DNA of 64,000 bases from Methanobacteriota archaeon (GTDB taxonomy: Archaea > Methanobacteriota > Methanobacteria > Methanobacteriales > Methanobacteriaceae): contig JAEZKE010000095.1 of assembly GCA_023436175.1 (NCBI GenBank), forward strand, positions 1 to 64,000. The letters are read 5' to 3'. Under the pieces are notes generated by a model. It saw only the letters and a program-made list of their open reading frames with translations. It did no database searches and had not been told where the DNA came from. Below are positions 8,992 through 17,129 of this stretch, piece by piece (the first letter of the stretch is position 1; each line of letters opens with the position of its first letter). A program made the position numbers and the translations under genes.

Positions 8992-9564
8992 ATGCCAAAA
9001 GTAGTCCCAGAATACAAGGAAATAGCCCGAAATAAAATTATTATGGCCGCTGTCAAAGTTTTCACCGAAAAAGGATATCATGGCTCGACAATGGATGAAA
9101 TTGCCAAAGAGGTTGGAGTAAGCAAAGCAACAATTTACACATATTTTAAGAGCAAAGAAGATATCCTCAAAGTAATCTGGATATCCTCAAATCAAACTTT
9201 AATAGATATTCAAAAATCATTCGAAGGACGAAATTGTCTAGAAGTTTTAGAAGAAGTATATAAAATGATGGCAGAGTCAGAAGGTTTATCCCTAAGTTTC
9301 GAAATGACTGCACTGTCTTCCTACAATGAAAATATCAAAAAACTCAATAAAGATGCCTACAATGAAAAGTTAGGAGGGTTGAAGGCTTTTCTACAGGATC
9401 AACAAAATAAAGGAAAAATCAGGGATGACTTGGAAGCAGATGTATTGGCCCAGATTTTGACAGGACTTTATACTGATGCGGCGACACAGTTACTTGTTGG
9501 GATTGACAAAACAAAAGTTCACGAGACCTGGAAAAAATCAGTAACTGCAATTATTGAAAAATAA
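8992..9564 (+). CDS. TetR/AcrR family transcriptional regulator
   Basis: A 190-residue regulator. The N-terminal helix-turn-helix is clear (NKIIMAAVKVFTEKGYHG, then TMDEIAKEVGVSKATIYTYF and KSKEDILKVIW, residues 14-60). The rest is the helical ligand-binding and dimerisation domain, which gives no ligand. GTGAT lies three bases before the ATG. It is divergent from the amidohydrolase gene, so the usual arrangement of a local repressor released by the substrate of that enzyme is likely. Confidence 0.9.
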   Translation: MPKVVPEYKEIARNKIIMAAVKVFTEKGYHGSTMDEIAKEVGVSKATIYTYFKSKEDILKVIWISSNQTLIDIQKSFEGRNCLEVLEEVYKMMAESEGLSLSFEMTALSSYNENIKKLNKDAYNEKLGGLKAFLQDQQNKGKIRDDLEADVLAQILTGLYTDAATQLLVGIDKTKVHETWKKSVTAIIEK

Positions 9565-9650
9565 CGAATTTAAACAGGATTTATAAAAATATATGTTAAT
9601 GCCTATTAAGCATTAAACTTTTGAAACTTCAATTAATTTAGAATTGGTCT

Positions 9651-11141
9651 TTATTCGGCATCATGCTCATTTTTAAAAGGAACCGCGAATTTTTTTTCAA
9701 TTTCTTGCCTGTAAAGAGTGTTCATGGAGCAGAAAGGTATAATTCTTCCATCTGGAACCGCATAATGGATTACACATTTTTTAACTCTATCTTGATCGAA
9801 GTTCCATGGATCCATAAAGTGCATGCATGCAATAAGCAGTGATTTTTTATGGAAATCTCCAAGTGCAGAATAAGACCTTTCTTTAAAGACAGAAGTCAAT
9901 ATTTTCTTTATATCAATTGATTCTGGCGCTTTTGACATGTCTATAGTTTTCGGAAGTCCAACTGTTGCCCTTGCTATAGTTTTGGCTTTACCTGTCAGTC
10001 CTCCTTTTTCAATATCTCCAGCACTTTTTGTTAGAAGACCAAATAATCTATCTACATCTATAAACTGTGTAACTGGAATTATTTTATCGTCATCAATGAA
10101 GACATATGTGGCAGCTCCACAGTGGGGATGGCATGTAAATGTAACCTGCTCTTTACCTTCTATAGCTTCAATAAATTCAGAAATTGGGACGACAGACGAT
10201 GCTGGGTAAAAATCTTCTATTTTTATTTGGGATTCTGTCTGTTCTTCAACTAATTTCTCAAAATCAGGGACAGTTACACGCTGTTGTTCCACTTCATCTG
10301 CGGGTGTTCTGCCTGCAAATGAAACAGGCTGGAAGTTTACTCCCCTTATTATATCAATATTATCAACTGCAAATCTTATTATATCCCCTACCTGCTGATC
10401 ATTTATCCCTTTTATAAGTGTTGGAACTAAAACAATCCCTAAATCTACTTTTCTACAGTTTTCAATTGCTTCTAATTTAGTTGAAAGTAAATTTCTATTC
10501 CTTATTTTAATATACGGCTCCTCTGTAATTCCATCAAATTGCAGGTAAACTGTGTTTAATCCAGCTTCTTTAAGATCTTTTGCAAGATTTGGATCTTTTG
10601 CAAGTTTTATACCATTTGTAGCTATCTGTGTATGTGTAAAACCTTCTTCTTTAGCAAGTTTAATTAGATCAACTATGTCCTTCCTGACGGTTGGTTCCCC
10701 ACCAGCATACTGTATTGCAGGAGTCGAAACCGGTTGATTATTTCTTAAATTCTGGAGCATGCCCCTTATTTCTTCATAAGTAGGTTCATAAATACTTTTT
10801 GAAACAGCGGCATTTGCAAAGCACACAGGACACCTCATATTGCACCTGTTTGTAACATCAATAAGCCCAAGGATAGTGTGACTCTCATGTTCCCTGCATA
10901 GCCCACAGTTAGAAGGACATTCCCCCTCTAAGGAAGTACGAGGATTTTCAATTCCATCACCATCATGATTGTACTTTGATGCTTTTTTATAAAGTTCATC
11001 ACTGCTCCAGTATGTATTTTCAAATTTTCCATGATCTGGACATTCTTTTATTAGCTTAACCTTGTCTTTATCTTCATTGACTTCAGCATCAATTATTTGA
11101 AGACATTCAGGACATAAACTTTTAATTTTCTTTATAACCAT
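9651..11141 (-). CDS. tes: Radical SAM tetraether lipid synthase (Tes/MJ0619-like)
   Basis: A 496-residue radical SAM enzyme of the family that joins the phytanyl chains of two diether lipids to form membrane-spanning tetraethers in archaea. Seen: N-terminal zinc or Fe-S cysteines (CPECLQ, ECPDHG, CPSNCGLCREH), the radical SAM signature NRCNMRCPVCFA (about residue 98), YAGGEPTVRKDI, and a long C-terminal part with CHPHCG and FCSMN cysteines expected to hold further clusters. The length fits the family. It is preceded by GGAGGTAT. The gene 137 bp upstream encodes a TetR regulator on the same strand. The name rests on overall family resemblance; closely related radical SAM methylase-like proteins exist. 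Confidence 0.75.
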   Translation of the reverse strand: MVIKKIKSLCPECLQIIDAEVNEDKDKVKLIKECPDHGKFENTYWSSDELYKKASKYNHDGDGIENPRTSLEGECPSNCGLCREHESHTILGLIDVTNRCNMRCPVCFANAAVSKSIYEPTYEEIRGMLQNLRNNQPVSTPAIQYAGGEPTVRKDIVDLIKLAKEEGFTHTQIATNGIKLAKDPNLAKDLKEAGLNTVYLQFDGITEEPYIKIRNRNLLSTKLEAIENCRKVDLGIVLVPTLIKGINDQQVGDIIRFAVDNIDIIRGVNFQPVSFAGRTPADEVEQQRVTVPDFEKLVEEQTESQIKIEDFYPASSVVPISEFIEAIEGKEQVTFTCHPHCGAATYVFIDDDKIIPVTQFIDVDRLFGLLTKSAGDIEKGGLTGKAKTIARATVGLPKTIDMSKAPESIDIKKILTSVFKERSYSALGDFHKKSLLIACMHFMDPWNFDQDRVKKCVIHYAVPDGRIIPFCSMNTLYRQEIEKKFAVPFKNEHDAE

Positions 11142-11278
11142 AATTATACCTCCAATAGCTCATATGGCTTTAATTTAAAATCAAATAATTATAATTAATT
11201 GTATCCCTATTAAAGTGATAATATTCCCCTTTTAGCATTACACTTCTTAATTTAAACAATATACACTTTGCACCATGT

Positions 11279-11899
11279 TTAACAGATATCATTACCCAAC
11301 CCATATTTCAAAAAGTTTACAAGATCATTAACATTTTCAAGCATTTTTTCCATTTTGTAGTCTTCTTCTTCATCAAATATTTCATTAAAGTTGAATACCA
11401 GATAATTCACTATTTTTACGATGAAATCCTCAGAGAATCTATTATTAAAATCTCCATCCTTTATAGCTTTTTTGATTTTTTCTTCAAGCCATGCTTCCTT
11501 ATTTCTTTCAAGGATGTTCTTTGCATATCCATAGATTTCATTTTCCTTCTCTTTCCGAAACATTATGCAAAGTTTAAAGTATTTGGGAAACGCAACCGCA
11601 AATTCATAAGCTATCTGGATCTGCAGTTTAAACCTTTCGAAGATATCCTTCCCTTTAAAATCTTCTACACGTTCTTTCATGCAATTATTTATGAATTTAC
11701 ACTCGGCCTTATGAGCCGATTGAAGCAGGAACACATAAAGCGCCTGTTTATCTTGAAAGTGATAATAAAAGGTACCTTTGCTGATACCTGCATTTTTAAG
11801 GATAACATTTAAAGAAGCATTTTCATAATTTTTTGCTGTAAATTCATCTAAAGCTACTTCAATAAGTTCATTTTTCCTTTTAAATGACTTTTCTTCCAT
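11279..11899 (-). CDS. TetR family transcriptional regulator
   Basis: A 206-residue regulator with N-terminal helix-turn-helix (LIEVALDEFTAKNYENASLN, then LKNAGISKGTFYYHFQDKQALY, residues 10-55) and a Lys/Glu-rich helical effector domain. GGGAG precedes the ATG. It is upstream of, and on the same strand as, the tetraether synthase gene. A perfect 14-bp palindrome beside a TATA-like box upstream suggests that it represses itself. The ligand is unknown; a membrane-related effector is possible given the neighbour, but that is speculation. Confidence 0.87.
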   Translation of the reverse strand: MEEKSFKRKNELIEVALDEFTAKNYENASLNVILKNAGISKGTFYYHFQDKQALYVFLLQSAHKAECKFINNCMKERVEDFKGKDIFERFKLQIQIAYEFAVAFPKYFKLCIMFRKEKENEIYGYAKNILERNKEAWLEEKIKKAIKDGDFNNRFSEDFIVKIVNYLVFNFNEIFDEEEDYKMEKMLENVNDLVNFLKYGLGNDIC

Positions 11900-12018
11900 T
11901 TAATTGAGCTCCCATTAGATAAATCATAAATGTAAGTAGTATAGTCTCTCAAACATCCCATACATACACTCCCAACATTATGATTTTAAGTGTATCGCAG
12001 ATATCATATATAAACCTG

Positions 12019-12032
12019 ATGGTCTAGACCAT
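12019..12032. promoter_or_regulatory. Perfect palindrome ahead of the tetR gene
   Basis: ATGGTCTAGACCAT is a perfect 14-bp palindrome. It is followed in the minus-strand direction by a TATA-like stretch (plus-strand 12003-12016) about 105 bp before the start codon. A related half-site, ATAGTCTA, lies next to it at 12033-12040. The position fits an operator overlapping the upstream promoter element. Confidence 0.55.
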
Positions 12033-12123
12033 ATAGTCTACAGAATTAACAGTGTTTAAAATAAAAATATTTTAATTGAGGAATTTCTTTAATTTTTTAT
12101 AAAATTTAAGTAGCTTCCTCTTT

Positions 12124-12732
12124 TTAAACTTTTGAAACCTTTTTTAAATGTATTTTATGGCCATACCCTTTTTGTTCTTTACTGATTCGGTATCTATAAC
12201 CTGTAGACTCTTCAAGAGCCATTGCCGCAGTATTGGTATATGGGCATGTTGTTATTAAAACTCCCTGGTTCTCAAGCTGTTTGCATAATCCAAAGAAACG
12301 GCAGTTTTTTATTTCAAGTTCTGCTTCTCCATCTTTAATTGTGTATTCCATATCTCTTGCAAATTTATGCTTAATGAAATATTTTTTTACAAATTCAAGA
12401 GCAGATTCCCCATCTATAAACTTAACACCATCTTTTTTTAATTCATTGATAAATGCACGACCTATTTCCCTGGTTACAGAATAGGATCCCCTTCCAGATA
12501 TAGTCCAAAGGCCATGTGTTAGAGCTAATATCATTAGTGCCATTGGACCCTCTCCTTCTGAGCCTATCCTTTCATCCTCAAGGGGAAAGAACTGATCTTT
12601 TTCTATACCGCATATAGGGCAAACCCAGCTTGAGGGAAGATCTTTTAAATCAGTCCCTGCTTCAATTCCATTTTCAGAGTCTCCAACGCTTGAATCATAA
12701 ATATAACTGCATATATCACATTTAAATTTCAT
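12124..12732 (-). CDS. Rubredoxin domain fused to an uncharacterised C-terminal domain
   Basis: About 202 residues. The N-terminal 50 residues are a rubredoxin (CDICSYIYD and CPICGIEKDQFF give the four iron-ligand cysteines). The remaining 150 residues are not rubredoxin; they contain ELEIKNCRFFGLCKQ and a TTCPYTNTAAMALEE motif with three further cysteines. The layout faintly recalls V4R-type small-molecule domains (low confidence). The start is set at MKFKCD because GGTGGAT lies three bases before that ATG, rather than at a GTG 9 bp upstream. A box GTTCGGAT on the minus strand, next to a TATA-like sequence, matches the boxes before fpaA, which suggests MsvR control and a role in oxygen or redox defence. 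Confidence 0.78.
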   Translation of the reverse strand: MKFKCDICSYIYDSSVGDSENGIEAGTDLKDLPSSWVCPICGIEKDQFFPLEDERIGSEGEGPMALMILALTHGLWTISGRGSYSVTREIGRAFINELKKDGVKFIDGESALEFVKKYFIKHKFARDMEYTIKDGEAELEIKNCRFFGLCKQLENQGVLITTCPYTNTAAMALEESTGYRYRISKEQKGYGHKIHLKKVSKV

Positions 12733-12811
12733 TTTATCCACCTTTAAACACTTTTTTACTAAATAAACTTCCTAAACTTTAGAATGTTTTCATGTATCAC
12801 CAGATTATTGT

Positions 12812-12846
12812 TTGGTTTTATCCGAACTAATAATATATTATATAAA
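12812..12846 (-). promoter_or_regulatory. MsvR-like box and TATA of the rubredoxin-fusion gene
   Basis: On the minus strand a TATA-like run is followed by TTAGTTCGGATAAAACCAAA (core plus-strand CCGAAC, 12822-12827). The same TATA-ATTAGTTCGGAT layout precedes fpaA at 18.9 kb. The MsvR protein recognises TTCG-containing inverted repeats in Methanothermobacter; binding here is inferred. Confidence 0.5.
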
Positions 12847-13019
12847 ATACTGCATATAAAGGTTGTTATTCCATTTAAAATTGTAATTAAAAGTAATTGA
12901 AAGTTAATACAGAAAAAATCATCTGAAAATACTGTATACAGTTTAAATAAATTAAAATAAAAGGTAGACCCTCGAGAATATACAATTTCCGAGGGTGTGA
13001 AATGAGAACTTTAAATACC

Positions 13020-14387
13020 TTATCCTAAAATTGCCTTTATATCTTCTTTTGGGTCTCCAATTGGCTTTATATCGTAATTTTCGACCAGCACGTTTAGAAT
13101 GTCTTCATTTACCCATGCAGGTATGATTGGTCCGAGATAAATGCCTTTAATTCCAAGTGCAAGTAAGCTCCAGAGAATTGCAGCGGCTTTCTGCTCCATC
13201 CAGCTTAAAACAAATGTTAATGGAAGCTCATTTATTGGAAGACCAAATAATTCTGAAAGCGCAGCTACAATATCAATTCCAACTATTGCATCATTACATT
13301 GTCCCAAATCAATTAATCTTGGAATTCCTTCGATATCACCAAGTTGCAGGTCGTTGAATCTGTATTTACCGCATGCCAGTGTTAATACAACTGTATCTTC
13401 AGGTAAATTTTTCACGAATTCCCGGTAATAACTTGTTTTTGGAAGTGGGGAGTCACATCCTCCAACTACAAAGAATCTTCTTATTTTTCCAGATTCTACA
13501 AGTTCTTTAATTTTTGGTGCAAGTGAAAGGACTGTGGAAGCTCCGAATCCGGTTGTGAAAACTTTTTCTCCAGGTTCATCTGGAAGTTCAGGTAAAGATT
13601 TTGCTTTTTCAATTACGGGGGTAAAATCGTAACCGTCAATATGCTGAACTCCAGGTAACTGTGCAACTCCTGATGTGAACATTCTTTCTTTGTATTCATC
13701 TGTTGGTATTAATACACAGTTTGATGTTCCAAGGATTGCGACAGGGTATTTTGAAAATGTTGTCCTCTGATCGAACCATGGTCCTCCAAGTTGCCCGACA
13801 AGATGGTCGAATTTTTTAAATTCAGGATATCCATGTGCAGGAAGAAGCTCTGAATGTGTGTAAATATTAATTCCAGTCCCTTCTGTCTGTTTAAGTAGTT
13901 CATATAATGCTTTAAGACTGTGTCCTGTAGCAACGATACCGTGACCTTTTACAGTCCCAGTTTTTACTTCTGTAGGTTCCGGTTCGCCATATGTTTCTAT
14001 AAGAGCTTTCTTTAAAAGCTGCATTGTTTTTATGTTCATTTCTCCAGCTTCAAGAGCAAGTTTTACAAATTCTCCTGCATCCTGATTAACGTTTGTTAAT
14101 GTGGAATAAAATCCTCTTTCTAAAAATCCATCCACTTCTGGATCTGTGTATCCCAATTCTCTCGCGTGGTAAAGATATGCAGATATTCCCTTAATTGCAA
14201 ATAATAGATTGTCTTGCAGCCTTGCAACTGTTGCTTCTTTTCCACAAACACCTTTTACTGTACAACCAGTTCCTCTTGCAGTTTGAGAGCACTGATAACA
14301 AAACATGTCTAAATCTTCTTTTACAGGTGGACAACATCCGCCTCCTGATGATTCAGAACTTTTCCTACCAAATAGTTCAAATTTCAT
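13020..14387 (-). CDS. hcp: Hybrid cluster protein (hydroxylamine/NO reductase)
   Basis: About 455 residues, shorter than the roughly 550 of bacterial Hcp, as is usual for the archaeal and class III form that lacks one helical bundle. It carries the Fe4S4 motif MFCYQCSQTARGTGC with GVCGK, and hybrid-cluster ligands in NQDAGE, VGGCDSP, TLACGKYRF and GQCND. Hcp proteins reduce NO or hydroxylamine and act in nitrosative or oxidative stress. The first ATG (14420) lies inside an MsvR-like palindrome; the ATG at 14387 has GGAGG 7 nt upstream and is chosen. A leading SSGGGCCPP segment adds extra cysteines. It is divergent from an msvR gene with several TTCG boxes between them. Confidence 0.93.
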   Translation of the reverse strand: MKFELFGRKSSESSGGGCCPPVKEDLDMFCYQCSQTARGTGCTVKGVCGKEATVARLQDNLLFAIKGISAYLYHARELGYTDPEVDGFLERGFYSTLTNVNQDAGEFVKLALEAGEMNIKTMQLLKKALIETYGEPEPTEVKTGTVKGHGIVATGHSLKALYELLKQTEGTGINIYTHSELLPAHGYPEFKKFDHLVGQLGGPWFDQRTTFSKYPVAILGTSNCVLIPTDEYKERMFTSGVAQLPGVQHIDGYDFTPVIEKAKSLPELPDEPGEKVFTTGFGASTVLSLAPKIKELVESGKIRRFFVVGGCDSPLPKTSYYREFVKNLPEDTVVLTLACGKYRFNDLQLGDIEGIPRLIDLGQCNDAIVGIDIVAALSELFGLPINELPLTFVLSWMEQKAAAILWSLLALGIKGIYLGPIIPAWVNEDILNVLVENYDIKPIGDPKEDIKAILG

Positions 14388-14409
14388 GTTTTTCCTCCAT
14401 CCTATTGTG

Positions 14410-14500
14410 TTCGTATGCATGCGAATGTTTTATTATCTACGAACTGTAGTATATAAAATTTACGGTTTTGTTTCAGGATGCACGAACAATAGTATATAAA
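14410..14500. promoter_or_regulatory. MsvR-like boxes and twin promoters ahead of hcp
   Basis: Seen: palindrome TTCGTATGCATGCGAA (14410-14425), half-sites TACGAAC (14438-14444) and CACGAAC (14481-14487). On the minus strand two copies of TTTATATACTA are each followed by a TTCGT half-site, so two TATA boxes carry a box directly downstream. The pattern fits redox-controlled blocking of TBP/TFB or polymerase by the divergent MsvR-type regulator. Confidence 0.65.
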
Positions 14501-14636
14501 GAACACTGACATACTTGTAAATAAAAAAGTTACCTTTTCAAAAAAAATATGCTTATCAAAAAGTTAATATTAAACATATCATTTTATCTGGACTAGGGTA
14601 GAACTAGGTATATAAATTTAAAAAGAGGCTATTTCT

Positions 14637-15407
14637 ATGAAAGACACAAACCAAAAAAAATCTTATGATACCCAAATAAGATTATTTGCAACATCAAATG
14701 GTATACGCGCCATAGATAGTCCTGTAAAGTCTAAAATATTGACAATGCTTAGAAAAGGAGAGTTGAGCTTTGATCAGATAGTATCTTCATCTGGTAAGGC
14801 AAAATCTACTGTATCAGTACACCTCAAAAAATTAGTAGATGAGGGAATAATTAATTCAAAGCCTGACCCTCAAGATGCACGTAAAAAGATATTTTTTATA
14901 AATTCAGAGTATATTGGGGAATTAGCGCGTGAGAAAAATCAGGAAAATGATTTAGAGAGTTATGTTTCCAGTTATGTTTTAAGTGATGGGGATCCGTTTG
15001 AATTTTTCAGACTAATGTTTAAGACCATACGCGTAGGTCTAATAAACCAGGGCATCAATATTGATCCAATACTTCATGATGCAGGAATTAAAGTAGGAAA
15101 AGCTCTATATGAAAGAGTAGCTGACCCTGAAATAAGCAAATTCCTTGGAAATATCGCTCAGTTCTGGGAAACTCATTATTTAGGTAATGTGGAAGTTAAA
15201 AATATTGAACCGTTAATAATTAACGTCAGCGAATGCTATGAATGCAGATATTTACCATATCTCGGAAGACCCGCATGTGCATTCGATGCAGGCATATTAG
15301 AAGCTCTTTTTTCATCATATTACAATGATAAACGCGCTGTTACTGAAACAAAATGCTATGCTATGGGTGATGATTACTGCTGCTTTGTTATAGATGAAGC
15401 AGAATGA
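14637..15407 (+). CDS. MsvR-type redox-sensing regulator (winged helix plus V4R), copy 1
   Basis: A 256-residue regulator. The N-terminal winged helix (SPVKSKILTMLRKGELSFDQ, then SGKAKSTVSVHLKKL, residues 22-75) resembles ArsR. The C-terminal V4R domain (about 115-255) has the cysteine pattern SECYECRYLPYLGRPACAFD and CYAMGDDYCCFVI. In MsvR of Methanothermobacter and Methanosarcina these cysteines switch DNA binding with redox state. It is a paralogue of the protein at 18.95 kb with much the same arrangement. It is divergent from hcp, which it probably controls together with itself. TATA-like GGTATATAAATTT lies about 40 bp upstream of the ATG. Confidence 0.87.
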   Translation: MKDTNQKKSYDTQIRLFATSNGIRAIDSPVKSKILTMLRKGELSFDQIVSSSGKAKSTVSVHLKKLVDEGIINSKPDPQDARKKIFFINSEYIGELAREKNQENDLESYVSSYVLSDGDPFEFFRLMFKTIRVGLINQGINIDPILHDAGIKVGKALYERVADPEISKFLGNIAQFWETHYLGNVEVKNIEPLIINVSECYECRYLPYLGRPACAFDAGILEALFSSYYNDKRAVTETKCYAMGDDYCCFVIDEAE

Positions 15408-15431
15408 TAAAAAGATAAAAAATTAATTTTA

Positions 15432-16118
15432 TCATTTATAAAGAATTTCCAGGATTTTATCCCTGTTTTTAAAGTTTTCTAGAACATAATCTGCTCCACA
15501 ATCTCGTAGTTCTTGAGTACTGTACATTCCAGTAGCCACCGCTATAATTTTGAGATTAAAAACATGGGCTGCTTCTACATCACGCGGAGTATCCCCTATG
15601 ACAAATATTTTATCTCCATTAAATCCAAACTGGCTTTTTGCTATATCTAAAGCTTTTTTAACCATTAAGGAGCGGTCAGCATTGTCACTTCCAAAACCTC
15701 CGAAGGAGAAATATCCGTCCAAACCAGCTCTTCCTAATTTAGCGTGGGCTATAGGTTCTAAATTTCCTGTTACTAATCCTAAAAGCACGTTTTTGCGTTT
15801 AAGCTCCTCTAAAAGTTCGACAGTTCCATCCATTATATGTATATGTTCATACTGCACATTTTTCAGATAGTAATCAGTCATGTAATCCAGGCAGTTTTGG
15901 AAGTTTTTCTGGATTTCATCTGTACTTAGTCCACCTAAAGTCAATATTTCATGTAAAATTAGTTTATCGCTTTTACCTGCAGCGTTTACACTACGTACAT
16001 AATCTTCCATGCCGTAAAACTTCTTGACTGCTTCTATATATGCTTGATAATGGGATTTAGCTCCCTGAACTAATGTGCCGTCAATATCAAATAGCATTAA
16101 AATATCATTTTGGACCAT
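15432..16118 (-). CDS. HAD-superfamily phosphatase, phosphoglycolate-phosphatase-like
   Basis: A 228-residue hydrolase. HAD motif I MLFDIDGTLVQG (nucleophile Asp) lies near the N-terminus, motif II is in LGLVTGNLEP (about 117), the motif III lysine lies around 149-160, and motif IV is VIGDTPRDVEAA (about 172). A helical cap domain lies between motifs I and II. Relatives remove phosphate from phosphoglycolate or other sugar phosphates; substrate cannot be fixed by sequence. It is convergent with msvR copy 1 (24 bp). The preceding 280 bp (16119-16398) hold no gene that I can support. Confidence 0.85.
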   Translation of the reverse strand: MVQNDILMLFDIDGTLVQGAKSHYQAYIEAVKKFYGMEDYVRSVNAAGKSDKLILHEILTLGGLSTDEIQKNFQNCLDYMTDYYLKNVQYEHIHIMDGTVELLEELKRKNVLLGLVTGNLEPIAHAKLGRAGLDGYFSFGGFGSDNADRSLMVKKALDIAKSQFGFNGDKIFVIGDTPRDVEAAHVFNLKIIAVATGMYSTQELRDCGADYVLENFKNRDKILEILYK

Positions 16119-16398
16119 TGTTTTTCCCGCTCAATTTTTTAACTCCGAGATGAATTATAATTTTCAACTTAATATATTCAACTGATATCATTTATCTCTA
16201 AATTTAATTGTTAAAATTCAGTTTTTAATAAGTATATCTAAGCAATAAGAACGTTAGAATAGTATATAATATATTAAAATGAAGTTCCCGTTAGGGATCA
16301 ATTGAAAATAATTAGAAATAGTTCGTTTATCTTAAGCAACGATTTTAAAAATTTCTTAGTGATTATATTACTGCATTCAATAAATATCTGGTTGAAAT

Positions 16399-16665
16399 TC
16401 ATCCATGAATATTATGCCACTGTTTTTTTAGTTCTTGAGGAAATATACTGCTTACTATAGATGCAATTCGGCTTTTTTCTCGATAGTTTGATTTTTCTTT
16501 TTCCAGAGAACAAAAATAATCCTTTTCTATACCACATACCGGACAAACCCAGTTTAAAGGAAGATCTTCGAAATTAATTCCTGCTTTAAACCCGTTTTCA
16601 GGGTCTCCATTACGTGGATCGTAGATATAATCGCATACATCACATTTATATTTATTATATTTCAT
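16399..16665 (-). CDS. rub: Rubredoxin
   Basis: About 88 residues. A classical rubredoxin (CDVCDYIYDPRNGDPENG and WVCPVCGIEKDYF, four Cys iron ligands) with an extra tail of about 35 basic residues. The likely role is electron delivery to rubrerythrin and F420H2 oxidase (FpaA), whose genes lie upstream on the same strand. In Methanothermobacter the three genes form an MsvR-controlled operon. The start at 16665 has GGTGAT with three bases to the ATG; a longer frame from 16722 runs through the repeat region and is rejected. Unusually, about 460 bp of repeated hairpins separate this gene from rubrerythrin. Confidence 0.85.
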   Translation of the reverse strand: MKYNKYKCDVCDYIYDPRNGDPENGFKAGINFEDLPLNWVCPVCGIEKDYFCSLEKEKSNYREKSRIASIVSSIFPQELKKQWHNIHG

Positions 16666-16682
16666 TTCATCACCTTTAAGAA

Positions 16683-17038
16683 GGAGAGAAGGAGGGAATA
16701 AGACAGAGGCAGTAAGTCTCATTTGATTGTTCTCTCCATAAATTTGAAATGTTGTAAGGAGAGATAAAACCCCTCGAAAATCGAAAGATTTTCGGGGTCC
16801 TCAATCCATGATTTTGGGGGTTCAGGAAACAATGCTCCAAACATTGTTTCCTTCAATGCCAAAATTTTGAGTAAATAAGGAACGGAGGCGGTAAGTCCTT
16901 ATTAATTATCTCTCCATAACTTTTAAATGAATATGAGAGAAACTGAGAAGCGACAAATCAGTTTCTCACATATTAACTAAGTATTATGAGAGAAACTATA
17001 CGAAGGCGGTAGGTTTCATTGAAGTATCTCTCCATAAC
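16683..17038. repeat. Three copies of a two-tier hairpin with AGGCGGTA-type loop
   Basis: Three related stem-loops read on the plus strand. R1: AATAAGAC (16697-16704)/GTCTCATT (16716-16723). R2: AATAAGGA (16874-16881)/TCCTTATT (16896-16903). R3: GAAAC (16992-16996)/GTTTC (17013-17017). The loops share AGAGGCAGTAA, CGGAGGCGGTAAG or CGAAGGCGGTAG, and each copy is followed within 4 to 10 bases by TCTCTCCATAA. Stem bases differ between copies but stay paired. R1 and R3 also have an outer GAGAG/CTCTC stem. A further perfect hairpin (16937-16946/16958-16967) lies between R2 and R3. The copies sit between the rubrerythrin and rubredoxin genes. Confidence 0.7.
16770..16851. repeat. Short hairpin array, locus 1
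   Basis: Hairpin CCCC-T-CGAAAATC / GATTTTCG-GGG (16770-16797, loop GAAA) is followed by GGAAACAATG/CATTGTTTCC (16825-16851, 7-nt loop). The first matches, including the unpaired T, the leading hairpin of the arrays at 27.3 and 50.5 kb. It lies inside the R1-R2 interval. Confidence 0.6.
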
Positions 17039-17053
17039 TTTAACTCAACTAAC

Positions 17054-17090
17054 ATTGGGAGAGATGGCCCAATAAAACGTCTCTCCCAAT
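17054..17090. terminator. Strong hairpin downstream of rubrerythrin
   Basis: ATTGGGAGAGA (17054-17064) pairs perfectly with TCTCTCCCAAT (17080-17090) around a 15-nt loop, 40-76 bp after the rubrerythrin stop. It may end or process the fpaA-rbr transcript before the rubredoxin gene. The T-run lies on the plus-strand side, so intrinsic termination of the minus transcript is uncertain. Confidence 0.45.
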
Positions 17091-17129
17091 TTTGGCTGAG
17101 GGAATTGATGATAAACTGAAGCACATAGT

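Noticed and set aside
14388..14420. Earlier ATG start for hcp at 14420
   Set aside because: It overlaps the MsvR-like palindrome and lacks a ribosome site; the ATG at 14387 has GGAGG.
16666..16722. Longer rubredoxin with an N-terminal extension
   Set aside because: The extension is translated from the repeat hairpin R1; GGTGAT three bases before the ATG at 16665 fixes the start.
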